From Erwinia billingiae Eb661 (GTDB lineage: Bacteria; Pseudomonadota; Gammaproteobacteria; Enterobacterales; Enterobacteriaceae), in contig NC_014306.1 in NCBI RefSeq assembly GCF_000196615.1, forward strand, positions 4,092,001 to 4,156,000: a DNA stretch of 64,000 bases, in the 5' to 3' direction. Under the pieces are notes generated by a model that saw only the letters and a list, made by a program, of their open reading frames with translations, was not told the origin of the DNA and searched no databases. Made by a program: the position numbers and the translations under genes. Positions 44,567 through 54,837 of this stretch are shown here, piece after piece. The number at the start of each line of letters is the position of its first letter. The stretch's first letter is position 1.

Positions 44567-45130
44567 TTAAAAGCGGTAGCCAACACCCACATTAAATCCA
44601 TTCACTGCGTAGTCCGTAACGCCGTCTGTGACTCTTGAACCCTCATAACCCACGTCGATGGTGAGATTATTCCATGGGTTGATTTGCACACCCGCGCCAT
44701 ACATCAGGTTGGTAGATTTATTGTCACTCGTACTGCTTGAATTTCCCAGGCCAAATTTTTCCAAGTCATAGCTGTAATTAACTTTGTTATAGTTCACGCC
44801 AACTAAACCATAGAGACTGAAAAAGTCATTGATACGATATGCCGGACCGACGGCTAAAGAATAATACTTTACATCAACTTCTGGATAGATAGTATTATTG
44901 ACGTTTGAATAATGACCGTCATTACTGCCATTCCAATAGGTAAATGAGGTTATGATACTGAGAGGAGAGTTCCACTCGTAGCGATATTTCGCATTAACCC
45001 CCTGGATGTTTTTAAAATCCTGTACTTTGCTTTGCGCATATCCCAGGGTGATGGTGTGGGCTGCGGCGTGCACAACAGTCGCGGTACTAATGGCAGTTAA
45101 AATAGCCAGAGAGATAATCGTTGTTTTCAT
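44567..45130 (-). CDS. Ail/Lom/OmpX-family outer-membrane protein
   Basis: 187 residues with signal peptide ending VVHA before AAHTITLGYAQSK. The pattern of alternating strands, YYSLAVGPAYRINDFFSLYGLVGVNYNKVNY in the centre and the C-terminal GFNVGVGYRF with terminal Phe fit an eight-stranded barrel of the Ail/OmpX group. Members promote adhesion, serum resistance or stress tolerance. The first half (GHYSNVNNTIYPEVDVK) holds a long surface loop. Transcribed alone, facing dgkA. Confidence 0.85.
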   Translation of the reverse strand: MKTTIISLAILTAISTATVVHAAAHTITLGYAQSKVQDFKNIQGVNAKYRYEWNSPLSIITSFTYWNGSNDGHYSNVNNTIYPEVDVKYYSLAVGPAYRINDFFSLYGLVGVNYNKVNYSYDLEKFGLGNSSSTSDNKSTNLMYGAGVQINPWNNLTIDVGYEGSRVTDGVTDYAVNGFNVGVGYRF

Positions 45131-45449
45131 AAATCATCCTTAATTAATAAAAATTGTGCTCATCATTCCTTTCAGGAATATTAATGCGGGGTTCTCTTAC
45201 CGGGAACTTTACTTCCCGTTGTAGAAACCGCCTGGGTCAACCCCACCCAATCCCCGGGCAGCCGAACTGTGGAACTTAGCCGTTGTAGTGTCAAGGCTTT
45301 TTGTTTGGTCATGGATATTGGCTAATAGAAGTAACAACCTCTTAACCAAGTGGTATTAAAAAATGCCAAAAGTTTAAAATTTTATTACTTTAAAAAAACT
45401 AAGTAAGGCAAGCCCCGCCCCCCGACACCTCCTGTATAAGATCCAACTT
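45131..45449. other. Region upstream of the ail-like gene
   Basis: About 320 bases with the ail-like promoter region and AT-rich sequence; no gene seen. Confidence 0.45.
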
Positions 45450-45617
45450 TTATTCCGTGTAAACATCCTGCGAGGTGATAACAAACCCTTCCCCAAAGAG
45501 CCAAAGTAGTAATGAGAAAAAAACCTTTCCTATAACAGAAACAACAATTATAAAAACCACAGTGGCAACTAAGTTAAACAATGATTGAATCACCCTGAGA
45601 TTAAGATCATTTTTCAT
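45450..45617 (-). CDS. Small membrane protein, candidate CDI immunity protein
   Basis: 55 residues beginning MKNDLNLRVIQSLFNLVATV. ATG 45617 is preceded by AGGAGAGGTAA, an excellent ribosome binding site. Residues 12-41 are strongly hydrophobic, one long or two short membrane helices, and the tail GEGFVITSQDVYTE is polar. It starts directly after the decayed 3' end of the cdiA-like toxin gene, the normal position of a cdiI immunity gene. I do not recognise the family; it could also be a remnant of a longer gene. Confidence 0.5.
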   Translation of the reverse strand: MKNDLNLRVIQSLFNLVATVVFIIVVSVIGKVFFSLLLWLFGEGFVITSQDVYTE

Positions 45618-45629
45618 TTACCTCTCCTG

Positions 45630-48490
45630 ATTTTTTGCGTGCCTTCTCAGCAGCTTTTGCGCTCCCCTCTGAAATTGCTTAAGCTCCAATATTTCCTATG
45701 CTACGGGGAATTTTCTCGGTAGCATTTACTTAGAGATCCCCAGTGGTCCTTCAACTTCGGTATATTTTAAAAGCTCAGGATTAAACTTAGGATTCCAACC
45801 GCCTGTCACCCATTTCCGATGGTGATAACGTTTGTCCAGCCAGCCACAATTGAGTTTACCGGGTTCCCCGTACCATCATCGGCGTACTGAGCAACTGTGT
45901 TAAGCCCTGCACCCAGCGCCCACATCGCCTGTGCTGGCGCAGTTATAGATGCCACGCCTCCAGTTGCCAACGCGCCAGCAATCGCTTTATTAACCGCCTC
46001 ACCACGCTGGCAGCTGGCTGATGTTGGATTATCTGAACAGGACAGCACATCCTTACCGTGTTCTTGTACAAACTTCGCCTGCGACTGCTCATTCCCAGCC
46101 ATTAGATTATTCTCAACCGTCGTTTCGCCCGACTGGGCTGCAGATACAGCATCCGCACTGCTGTCTCCGATCAACCCACCTGAAAGACCTGCGACCAGCG
46201 TTGCCAGCGCGCTTACCGTCTGCCTTTCCGATTCCGTCAGCTGGCTGCCCTGGTGTTGGTTCTGCGTCATCGTCTGTTCAGATTTTGACGACTGGCTGCC
46301 ATACGACAGGTTAACCCCCACCAGGCTTCCCGCGCTTCCCCCGGCCTCTGCCAGTGACGCCCCCTGATAAGCCTGAACCCCGGTCAGTGCAGCCTGCATC
46401 CCCTTGAGCACCGCAAGCCGCCCGCTGGTTTCACTGCCGGCATCGGTTGCCATGGTCACCGCCGAATTGATTGCGCTGCCCACCACGCCCGACAGCGCCA
46501 GCGTCAGGCCGCTCTGCTTCTGCTCCACGGTGTGCTTCTGCGTGCTCTGATTTTCGGCCGCGAGGATATTCACCTCGCTGCCGCTCAGAGTCAGATCCTG
46601 AGCGGCCAGCAGGTCAGAGCCTTTCACCGTCAAGGTGTTGCCGGCGGTCAGGCTGACATTGCCGTTGGTGCTTCCCACCGTGCTGCCCGCGCTGCTGTGG
46701 GATAACGCATCGTCGGTCACCTTCAGTGAGCTGCTGCCGGCCGTGAAGCCGATGCCTCCGGTGCCGGACAGCCCGCTTTTGGTTTCTTTATACTGGTGAT
46801 TTTCCTGCCGCATTTCTTCTGCGGTGGTGAGGGTCAGATCGCGGCCTGCCGACAGCGCCACGTCATTGGTACCAACAACATTGCTGCCGCTGAGTGTCAG
46901 ATCGCGCCCCGCCTGCAGCGACACGCTGTCGCCGCTGAAGCTGCTACCGATCGCGGTCTGACTCTGCACCTCGTCGTGAGTGGTGACCGATTTCCGCGAC
47001 AGCAACCCGCCGCTGCTCTGGTGGCTGTCTTCCGTCAGGTGGTAAGTCGCATTGCCGCTGGTCAGATTAAGGTCGTTGCCCGCCACCGCGCTGAGGCTGT
47101 CCTGCGCGGTAACCGCCGCCGCGCGCGCGTTAAGGTCGTTGCCAGCCAGCAGCGACACGTCGCCGCCGCCGTTAATCTGGCTGCCCACCTCCATGCTCTG
47201 CGTCAGGCTGCGTGAATTGCCGCCGCCCCAGTCGCCGCTTTCGCTGCCCGTGGTGGTCAGGGTGTTCAGGTTGAGGTCGTGCCCGGCAATAATCTGCGTC
47301 TGGCTGCCCGCGCCAGCGTTACTGATTTGCGCCGCGGTCAGGTTGATATCATTCATCGCCTGCAGGCCGAGCGTGCCGTTTTCACCCTGCACGTAAATGC
47401 CCGCCGGACGGTCAAAGGTGATGTTGCCCGCGCTGCCGCCCAGCGTGCTGATGCTGTTAAGGTCGCGCCCGGCAATGGCGGTCAGACTACTGCCGCCCTG
47501 CAGCGTGCCGCCAATGTTGTTGATGTCGGTGCGGGCACGCAGGTCAACCTTATCACCGCCGATAAAGCCGCTGTTATTCAGGTTATCCGCCGTCAGTTGG
47601 GTCACCGTCCGGCCGGTAATGTGCCCGCTGTTGGTCAGATCGTTGCTGACCGCCAGCGACACGCCGTTGCCCGACAGCAGCGCACCGCTGCCGTCCAGGT
47701 CGCCCGGTTTCACGCGGGCATACAGCTGCGGCACCAGAACCTGTTGCGTGCTGCCGTCCGGCAGGCTAACCGTCTGCGTCACCAGCCAGACCATATCGCT
47801 GCTTAACAGGGCCATCTGCTGCGCCGACAGCGCCACGCCTGGCGTCAGGCTGTATGTTTTGCCAAAGAGCACGCCGGCGTCCATCAACGCCCGGTACTGC
47901 GCCTCGTCATTGCTGTAGCCGTTCAGATAGCGGTTGCCCGTCAGCGCAATGACCTGCCTGCGGATCAGCTGCTGCTCGTAGTAACCATCGCCCAGACGGC
48001 GCAGCACGTTATTCGGATCCTGGGTGAACTGGTTCTGCATATAGTCGCTGCCGAGCCACTGTTTCTGGTTGGTGAAGCGCGGATCGGTCTCCACCAGATA
48101 ACCAACGTTACTGTCAGGATGTAGCTGGAACAGGCTGTTGTCCGGCAGTTTCGTGTCCGGCGCTATCGCGCGGATGGTGCTGTTATCGCTGCCTGGCTGA
48201 ACAATTTCCATGATTTGCCCTGGCGGCAGCGTAACGGGTGTCTGCCCGGCCGGGGCAGACACGGCGCCAGGATCGACAACCGCCACCGTGATGCCTGCGG
48301 GCTGACGGCTGGCGGTGGATGTCCCGCTACCGTTCACCGGCTCATTGCCCTGCCAGGCCAGGGTAAGCAAATCAATGGTCTGCACGACAGGCTCCGGATC
48401 ATATTCACTGCTGTCTTTACCCTGCGAGGTTTTGGTTGGGCCTAACGGTTGTCGTGTCTTTTTGGCATACCAGCGGGTCTGCTGGCCTGC
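45630..48490 (-). pseudogene. cdiA/FHA-type effector remnant lacking its N-terminus, toxin end decayed
   Basis: The main open part (45806-48490) encodes about 890 residues of a filamentous haemagglutinin/CdiA protein: YLVETDPRFTNQKQWLGSDYM, then filamentous repeats of the DLTLSGSNV/AGRDL type, then the pretoxin VENN motif near the end (TTVENNLMAGNEQ). No signal peptide or TPS domain is present. After NVITIGNG the frame stops; in the next frame VTGGWNPKFNPELLKYTEVE continues and is interrupted again, showing a decayed toxin region down to about 45630. The 5' edge fuses at 48481-48491 to the truncated cdiB. Full-length CdiA proteins exceed 3000 residues, so most of the gene is deleted. Confidence 0.82.
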
Positions 48491-49098
48491 ACCGTCGGCA
48501 GCCGCTGCAAGTTTTCCAGCCCCTGCTCAATGTCGCGTAAATCAAGCAGATTGCCGGCATGGGCCGGGAAGGCAGCGTACAGCGAAACGTAACGGTCGCT
48601 GCCCGGCGTCAGGACCACCTTGCGCACCTTGCCGGGCACAATCACCAGCTTTAGCTCGCCGCTGGTCAGATCCTGGGCCGGCGCCAGTACCCGCGTGGTG
48701 ATATAGCCATGATCGATCAGGCGGTTCTGCAGCGCGCTCATCAGCAGGTTAATGCCCTGACCGCCGAGGCACTGACCGGTGGCCTGACGGGTGATGAGCC
48801 GCAGCGGCAGCCAGTGCGGTAAGGCGTCTTTGCCGCTGAGCACCACCTTATCGATTGGAAAACAGGGGTTTTCCTGTGGAAACTGAATACGGCTGAAGCT
48901 GGACGCAGGCGGCGAGAGGCGCACGTCGGGTGTTGGCGGTGTGAGCTGCTGCTCCAGCGCTTTTTGCCGCTGCTGTTGCAGAACAAGCGGTTCATCGCCA
49001 GGCGCGGCGAGGGTGTCATTTGGCCCAAAAAAAACAGAGAAAATCGCCAATAGCACCGCGTAGCGGCTGCAGATTAAACGCGGGGAATGTAATGACAT
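48442..49098 (-). pseudogene. cdiB/shlB-type two-partner secretion transporter, truncated
   Basis: Only the first about 205 residues of a TpsB (CdiB/FhaC/ShlB) outer-membrane transporter of normally about 550-580. Signal peptide, proline-rich linker ([19 protein letters not shown]), POTRA-1 [12 protein letters not shown] and POTRA-2 start [24 protein letters not shown] are intact up to [12 protein letters not shown]. It then runs into cdiA sequence in the wrong frame ([13 protein letters not shown]) and stops. The beta-barrel is missing, so it cannot secrete. Confidence 0.85.
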
Positions 49099-49760
49099 AT
49101 AACAATCCTTGTTATAGAAAAATTATCTGACCCGCAGATTCCTTCCAGGGGCCCTGGTTAACGCCTGATGAGACATTGACCTCTTGATCTCACTGGCACT
49201 AATCGCTCACACAATAAGCACAGGTGAACGGGAACGCAACGATATTTAAGCTAAATTTCGCGGCCTCAGTCTTATCCTAAAGAGTCTGCCGCAGCGTCCT
49301 AATCCACAGTTTCAGACGTTTATTGGCGACCAATAGAAGCAATTAAACAGCGGTTTTCGAAACAGGTTTAAAAATTAAAAGATCGCGAATCTGACCATGA
49401 TTAAAACCGTGAAATAATACCCTTACGAAAATATTGATCAAAAGCTGTACAGTCTGGTATAAGTGCTCAAGCCGATTTTAGCGTCAGCCTCTCAGTCTTA
49501 ACTTATTCTATTCATTGAAATATTTTATACGCGGATTGAGATAAGAACGCCTTTCACTTCATAATTAATTCATACATAAAGTGTTCTAAAAGGAAATAGA
49601 ATGATGCTAAAGTGTTTCCGTCATCCACAGAAATGCCACCAGGCGACGACTTTTCCTAACGATTATTTGACTTAAATCTCTCATATCTCGCCTCTGATCC
49701 TCACCTCAAAACTCTAATTTCAGAGGGTTAATTTATTACAGAAGTGGAGTCATCTGCACC
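49099..49760. other. Gene-free region between cdiB remnant and EAL gene
   Basis: About 660 bases, AT-rich, divergent arrangement. Promoters for both sides are expected; I see no gene or strong hairpin. Confidence 0.5.
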
Positions 49761-51086
49761 ATGCCCAAGCAAAGAGTTGTCAAATCTCCGGGTGAAGAAC
49801 ATCTCGCTTTTATGTGCCGTTCCGCCTTTATTATTGGTTTAATCGTGATATGTGGTTGGTGTACGGTATTTCTTATTTTGCATGAATGGTCGATGGCCTC
49901 TTCAGATATCCTCCTGATTATTGCCGCAATTATCTGCTGGGGCGTAACGGAAAAGAGAAGTTTTTCGGCAGGTCTGATGCTTGCTCAGATAGTTCATATT
50001 GCCTACGCCATCTATTTCTGTTTATTTTTTGACATCCCTGAAATTGATGCACCAAGAACAACCCACCTTTATCTTCTGACGATAGCGCTGGTTGGCTATA
50101 TCAATTACCAAAGGCAGAAGAGTCTGCTGCAATTGCTCATAATATTACTCTCGCTGGCGACGTTCAGCGTATTTAGTGCAGCCAATTTGGTCTTCCCTTT
50201 CGCAGAACCTATTCCGCATGAACTCAGAGCGGTTCTCCCCTGGATTAACGGCATATTGTCGACCGCTATCCTCTCTGGGGGCATCGTCGCCATGCATATA
50301 GATTTCTCGCGCAGAAGCGAAAAAATCCGATCTCTTCAGAATGCGATTTATAACGACGAATTCGTTATCTATTACCAGCCGCTGCTTAATTCGTTGGGTC
50401 ATATTTCTGGGGCCGAAGCGCTGTTACGCTGGAATCATCCCAAAAAAGGGTTGGTTCCACCGTCGGAATTTATTCCCGATGCGCAGCAAGCCGGGCTGAT
50501 GCCTTCGGTGGGTGAATGGGTGATCGTGAATGCATTTAAAGAATTAGCGGAATGGCGGTTGGATCCCAAAACCAGTCACCTGACGCTATCTATTAATGTC
50601 ACCGTCGACCATTTGATGAAGCCAGACTTTGTTCAAAGCCTGCTGAACCAGGCCAAAATCGCGCAGATCACCCCCTCACTGGTGAAGATTGAACTCACCG
50701 AAAGCGTTTTTGCCTCTGATATTGAAACCGTGGTGGCAAAAATGACTGCGCTATCGAATGCAGGATTTAGATTCTCGCTGGATGATTTTGGTACCGGTTT
50801 TTCATCATTAAGTTACCTTCGCCGCCTGCCACTTGAGCAAATAAAAATCGACCGTAGTTTCGTGTTTGGCGCGAAAGAGAGCATGAAAGGCGCCGTTATC
50901 GCCAGGCATATTGCGCGAATGGGGCTCGATCTGAAACTTGAGGTGCTGGCAGAAGGGATTGAAACACCGGAACAATGGTCGTTGATGAAGAGTTTTGGCT
51001 GCACTGCATTTCAGGGCTTTTACTTCTCCCGCCCGTTAAGCATCGCGGATTTCAGGGAATTTACCCACAAAAAGGCCGCCCCGTAG
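49761..51086 (+). CDS. Membrane-anchored EAL-domain c-di-GMP phosphodiesterase
   Basis: 441 residues. About six membrane helices (residues 20-185) form a MASE-like sensor, followed by a short linker and an EAL domain from about 195. Catalytic motifs are complete: GAEALLRW (EAL with the following Leu-Arg-Trp), INVTVDHL (Asn), ELTESVF (Glu), SLDDFGTGFSSLSYLRRLP (DDFGTG loop 6), IKIDRSFV and EVLAEGIETPEQW, with FQGFYFSRPL at the end. No GGDEF domain, so it should degrade c-di-GMP. Transcribed alone. Confidence 0.92.
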   Translation: MPKQRVVKSPGEEHLAFMCRSAFIIGLIVICGWCTVFLILHEWSMASSDILLIIAAIICWGVTEKRSFSAGLMLAQIVHIAYAIYFCLFFDIPEIDAPRTTHLYLLTIALVGYINYQRQKSLLQLLIILLSLATFSVFSAANLVFPFAEPIPHELRAVLPWINGILSTAILSGGIVAMHIDFSRRSEKIRSLQNAIYNDEFVIYYQPLLNSLGHISGAEALLRWNHPKKGLVPPSEFIPDAQQAGLMPSVGEWVIVNAFKELAEWRLDPKTSHLTLSINVTVDHLMKPDFVQSLLNQAKIAQITPSLVKIELTESVFASDIETVVAKMTALSNAGFRFSLDDFGTGFSSLSYLRRLPLEQIKIDRSFVFGAKESMKGAVIARHIARMGLDLKLEVLAEGIETPEQWSLMKSFGCTAFQGFYFSRPLSIADFREFTHKKAAP

Positions 51087-51093
51087 GCGGCCT
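51073..51093. terminator. Terminator at the end of the EAL gene
   Basis: Arms AGGCCGCC and GGCGGCCT, loop CCGTA, A tract before and TCTT after; overlaps the stop codon region. Confidence 0.7.
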
Positions 51094-51122
51094 CTTGCGA
51101 CACTTCCGTATGCAACCCTTCC

Positions 51123-51338
51123 TTATTTGTACAATTCTGCAGTCATATACACGTTGTTATTGGTGTTAGCACTGGTGATTTTGTACTGCTCGCCGTGTTG
51201 CTGTGCCTGTGCAGCGATTTTAGCTTCAGCGCCGTCCAGAGTCGATGAGGTAACGGAGACGCTCTGCGCGAAGCTACCAAATGAAATCAGGGAAAGAGCG
51301 GCTACAGCGGCAAGTGACAGTGTTTTGATGGTTTTCAT
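51123..51338 (-). CDS. YdgH/BhsA/McbA-like small periplasmic protein (DUF1471)
   Basis: 71 residues from ATG 51338 (MKTIKTLSLAAVAALSLISF), with AAGGATTACAACC upstream; an earlier in-frame start lacks a signal. Signal peptide cleaved near SFA, then the DUF1471 pattern SVTSSTLDGAEAKIAAQAQQHGEQYKITSANTNNN with the C-terminal VYMTAELYK. The family responds to stress and biofilm signals. Confidence 0.88.
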   Translation of the reverse strand: MKTIKTLSLAAVAALSLISFGSFAQSVSVTSSTLDGAEAKIAAQAQQHGEQYKITSANTNNNVYMTAELYK

Positions 51339-51550
51339 GGTTGTAATCCTTAAGTTATTTGTTTTGGAGGTTTGTTTGCCTCCGATGAAACAATCATAAC
51401 CCAAGTTATTATTAGTGTAGTAACAATTAGTGCTGTTATTGTGATCTTGCTATCTATTATTAACATCCTAATCACGCACGTGGAGGCTTCAGGCTTGGGC
51501 CTGATGTAGATTATTCTCCAGAGTCTCTCTATGATGAGAAGGTTTCCCAC

Positions 51551-52552
51551 ATGCTTGTTGGGACTTATCAACCAGTTAGGGACTTCGGCGGGATGACAAC
51601 TTTACATGACCTTGATTTGCGACAGCTGGAAGCCTTTGCCAATGTCATCTCATCTGGCAGCGTGACGGCGGCAGCGAAAGCGCTGGATCGTTCACAATCT
51701 TCGGTTTCCCGGCTGATCCAGGAGCTGGAGCAGTCGCTGGGTTATCCCCTCTTTATCCGTAACGGCCCGCGCATTCACCCCACGGAAGAAGCGCTTCAAC
51801 TGCATCAGTACGTGCAAAAAGCGCTGCTGTCGCTGCAACAAATCCGCCTGCGCGCCAATGAAATTGGCCATCAGCAGCATCGACCACTCAGTATTGCGGC
51901 CACGCCCGCACTCGCCGCAGGTTTGTTACCTCAGGCGCTGGCATTGCTGGGCCTGCAAAACAAAGTGCAGATTGTCAGCCAGTCCGCTGAACAAACCGCG
52001 CATGCCGTGATCACCGCCGAAGCGGATCTGGGTCTGTGTAGCCTGCCGCTGGAACATCATGCGGTGGATTTGCACTGGATTGGGCAATCCCGATGCGTGG
52101 TCGCGCTGCCAGAAAGCGATCCGCTGGCATCAGAAGAGTTAATTGCCATTGGTCGTTTAGCTGGCAGGCGTTTAATTGTGCCGTGGAGCCCGCTGCGCCT
52201 GCGAGGACGTTTCGAAAAGGCGCTGAAAAAGCTGAAGATCCCGCCTCATGAAACCATCGAGACCAACTCCTCCGCCAATATTCTCGCCTGCGTGCGTGCC
52301 GGTCTTGGCGTCGCCATTCTGGAGCCGGTCACCGCCTGGGGAATGCCGCTGGAAGGCGTCGCTATTCGCACGCTGGAAGAAGAGATCCCCTACTTTTTTG
52401 GGGTGATCACCCCGCAGGGTCGGCAACTCTCAGCGGCAGCTCAGTCGCTGGTTGAAGCGCTGGAGACCGCAGCCGCCAACCTGCTTCCCGCCTTCCAGCG
52501 GCTGCCGGCCACCGAACATCAGCGGGTTATGAAGCTGATAAATCAGGACTGA
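51551..52552 (+). CDS. LysR-family transcriptional regulator
   Basis: 333 residues. Helix-turn-helix near residues 32-58 (SSGSVTAAAKALDRSQSSVSRLIQELEQSLGY), then a LysR substrate-binding domain from about 105. The start at 51551 has GAGAAGG 8 bases upstream; ATG 51593 is an alternative but its purine run touches the start. It lies 336 bases upstream of a seven-gene uptake/oxidation operon in the same direction and is its most likely regulator. Confidence 0.88.
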   Translation: MLVGTYQPVRDFGGMTTLHDLDLRQLEAFANVISSGSVTAAAKALDRSQSSVSRLIQELEQSLGYPLFIRNGPRIHPTEEALQLHQYVQKALLSLQQIRLRANEIGHQQHRPLSIAATPALAAGLLPQALALLGLQNKVQIVSQSAEQTAHAVITAEADLGLCSLPLEHHAVDLHWIGQSRCVVALPESDPLASEELIAIGRLAGRRLIVPWSPLRLRGRFEKALKKLKIPPHETIETNSSANILACVRAGLGVAILEPVTAWGMPLEGVAIRTLEEEIPYFFGVITPQGRQLSAAAQSLVEALETAAANLLPAFQRLPATEHQRVMKLINQD

Positions 52553-52888
52553 TTTTCCAACACCCTCCTTTTCTGAACGCCCCGCCACTCATCTCAACAC
52601 GCCTTTTCACTGCCGCCGCCTGCGGCATATGCTTTTTTCAGCATAAGATATAAGAATTTCATTGGTTAACAAGTAATCACCCTGCTTGACTCCCATCCGG
52701 GGGAAGTGGATTATGCGAAAACTGATTTATTACCATGCGCCAGACAGATAATGAATGCTAAATCATGCGCCAGGCAGATAATAAAATTATCTCTCCACGG
52801 GCATAAATTTGCTGGATTTCATCTTCGCCAGGCCTTTACCGCAGCACTTGTGACAGACTGAATTCACCACAAGTCGGGGAAATTTATA
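52553..52888. promoter_or_regulatory. Promoter region of the oxidoreductase/ABC operon
   Basis: 336 bases between the LysR gene and the operon, holding a direct repeat (listed separately) and the operon promoter. No gene is seen. Confidence 0.45.
52734..52782. repeat. Direct repeat with 30-base period, candidate operator
   Basis: CATGCGCCAGACAGATAAT at 52734 and CATGCGCCAGGCAGATAAT at 52764 differ by one base. The 30-base period would put both copies on nearly the same face of the helix, as for regulator binding sites. Confidence 0.5.
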
Positions 52889-54358
52889 ATGACAACGCCT
52901 GCACCTTCGCCACTGCCAATCGGCCTTTCCGGGTTGGAAGCCCAGCTTCAGCAAGATCTGGAGTTTCTGGAGCTGCCCGCAAAACCCTGGGTTCCTCAGC
53001 ATCAGTATCAGGGCGAAGCCGTACGCGATGTTGTGGTCATTGGCGCGGGCATGTGCGGACTGGCCGCCACGGCCAGGCTGGTGCTGAGCGGCATCAATAA
53101 TGTCATCGCTTATGATGCGGCCCCGCAGGGTTTAGAAGGACCGTGGATTACCTTCGCCCGCATGGAAACCTTGCGATCGCCGAAAACGCTGCACGGCCCG
53201 GCGCTGGGTCTGCCTCAGCTGACCTTCCGCGCCTGGTTTACCGCGCAGTGGGGCCAGCAGGCCTGGCAAGAGTTGGACAAGATCCCAAAAAGCCAGTGGA
53301 TGGAATATCTGGTCTGGTATCGCCGCGTGCTCAATCTTCCGGTACAGAACAACGTGCGCATGACCGGCGTCTCGCAGGTTGGCGAATTTATCGCGCTCGA
53401 TGTTGAAGGCGCGGAAAAGGGCCGTGTGCTGACCCGTCGACTGGTTCTGGCCACGGGACGGTCTGGATTGGGCGGTTTCGCCGTGCCGGACTTCCTCAAC
53501 GGTATCGATCGCGCTTACTGGGCGCACTCGGCGGACGACATTGATTTTGCCGCGCTGCAAGGCAAACGAGTGGCGGTAATCGGCGCGGGCGCGTCCTCGA
53601 TGGATAACGCCGCCACCGCACTTGAAGCGGGTGCCGGTTCGGTAGAAATGCTGATCCGCCGCAAAGAGATGCCACGCATCAATAAAATGACCGGGATTGG
53701 CAGCCAGGGCGTGGTGCACGGCATGCATCAGTTGCCGGATGCCTGGAAGTGGAAGTTTGTCGACTACACCGCTTCCACCCAGACGCCACCACCGCGCTCT
53801 TCAACGCTGCGCGTGTCGCGCCATCCCAATGCCCGCTTCCTACTGGACTGCGGCATCGTCGCGGTAAAACAGCAGGCGGACGGGCTGCTGATTGAAACCA
53901 CTCAGGGTCCTCGCCAGGCTGATTTTCTGATCGCGGCCACCGGCTTTTCCAATGACTTTAACGGCCGCCCGGAATTTTCCGCGCTGGCCTCGCATATCCG
54001 CAACTGGGCCGACGGACGCTATCAGCCCGAGATGGGACCCGCCAGGCAGAATATGCTGGAAGCTCCGGATCTTGGCCCATCCTTTGAGTTCCGCGAGCGT
54101 GTGCCGGGTGCCTGCCCGATGCTGGCACATATCCACTGCTTTAATGATGCGGCGATGCTGACGCACGGCAAGGTCTCCGGTGATATTCCGGCAGTCAGTG
54201 CCGGTGCCGATCGTCTGGTTCGCGGCATCACCGCCTCGCTGTTTGCAGAGGATGTCGACGCCCACTTTGCCAGCATGGTGGCTTACGACATCCCGGAACT
54301 GCAGGGTGACGAATGGGTTGATTCAACCCCCTTGCTACATCAGGAGAACACGTTGTGA
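52889..54358 (+). CDS. FAD/NAD(P)-binding oxidoreductase (flavin monooxygenase-like)
   Basis: 489 residues. First dinucleotide motif DVVVIGAGMCGLAATARLV near residue 46 (FAD), second RVAVIGAGASSMDNAATAL near 228 (NADPH), and an ATG-type motif LIAATGFSNDF near 350. The arrangement fits the flavin monooxygenase / Baeyer-Villiger-like group, although the FxGxxxHxxxW fingerprint is not obvious (the region reads FLNGIDRAYWAHS). First gene of the operon with two CMD-fold proteins and an ABC importer; the next gene starts within its stop codon. Confidence 0.78.
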   Translation: MTTPAPSPLPIGLSGLEAQLQQDLEFLELPAKPWVPQHQYQGEAVRDVVVIGAGMCGLAATARLVLSGINNVIAYDAAPQGLEGPWITFARMETLRSPKTLHGPALGLPQLTFRAWFTAQWGQQAWQELDKIPKSQWMEYLVWYRRVLNLPVQNNVRMTGVSQVGEFIALDVEGAEKGRVLTRRLVLATGRSGLGGFAVPDFLNGIDRAYWAHSADDIDFAALQGKRVAVIGAGASSMDNAATALEAGAGSVEMLIRRKEMPRINKMTGIGSQGVVHGMHQLPDAWKWKFVDYTASTQTPPPRSSTLRVSRHPNARFLLDCGIVAVKQQADGLLIETTQGPRQADFLIAATGFSNDFNGRPEFSALASHIRNWADGRYQPEMGPARQNMLEAPDLGPSFEFRERVPGACPMLAHIHCFNDAAMLTHGKVSGDIPAVSAGADRLVRGITASLFAEDVDAHFASMVAYDIPELQGDEWVDSTPLLHQENTL

Positions 54359-54837
54359 TCGACGCAATAGATAAGGCTGCCGGACTTTCACCGGACGACG
54401 CGCTGTTTAAGGCCCGTCGCTTTCGGGCAGAATTTGTGGAGGGCGCAGAGCTTTGCCGCCTGTCTGTTTTACAGCCAGAGGACAATCAGGGACTGGCGCC
54501 GGCCTTGCGCCTGGCCCTTGCTCACCGCATGGCCGCGCTGAATGCCGCAGAAGAATTGATGGCGGACTATGAAGTACAGCTGGCCGCGCTTTCCCCTTCA
54601 GAACAGTTGCTGAAGCTGGCGAATGGCGAAGTCGATCTGGATGAGCCGCTGGCGACGATTGTTCGCCATGCCGATCTGGTCACCATGACCCCGAGCGTGG
54701 CCGCTGCCAGCGATATGACCCGTCTGCAGCAGGCCGGGCTGAACAATGCGCAAATCGTTGCGCTGTCCGAGCTGATCGCTTTTGTTAACTTCCAAACGCG
54801 CGTTGCCGCTGGCCTGCGCCTGATGAGGTCCGCATGA
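54355..54837 (+). CDS. CMD-domain protein, Avi_7170-like
   Basis: 160 residues, start GTG at 54355 overlapping the upstream stop, with AGGAGA 8 bases before. Helical carboxymuconolactone-decarboxylase-like fold (residues 45-158, ending LNNAQIVALSELIAFVNFQTRVAAGLRLM) but without the CxxC redox pair, so it may be structural or act with the next protein. It ends in an ATGA overlap with the second CMD gene. Confidence 0.75.
   Translation: MIDAIDKAAGLSPDDALFKARRFRAEFVEGAELCRLSVLQPEDNQGLAPALRLALAHRMAALNAAEELMADYEVQLAALSPSEQLLKLANGEVDLDEPLATIVRHADLVTMTPSVAAASDMTRLQQAGLNNAQIVALSELIAFVNFQTRVAAGLRLMRSA

Noticed and set aside
47052..47918. Long plus-strand frames inside the cdiA remnant
   Set aside because: Antisense shadows of repetitive cdiA coding sequence.
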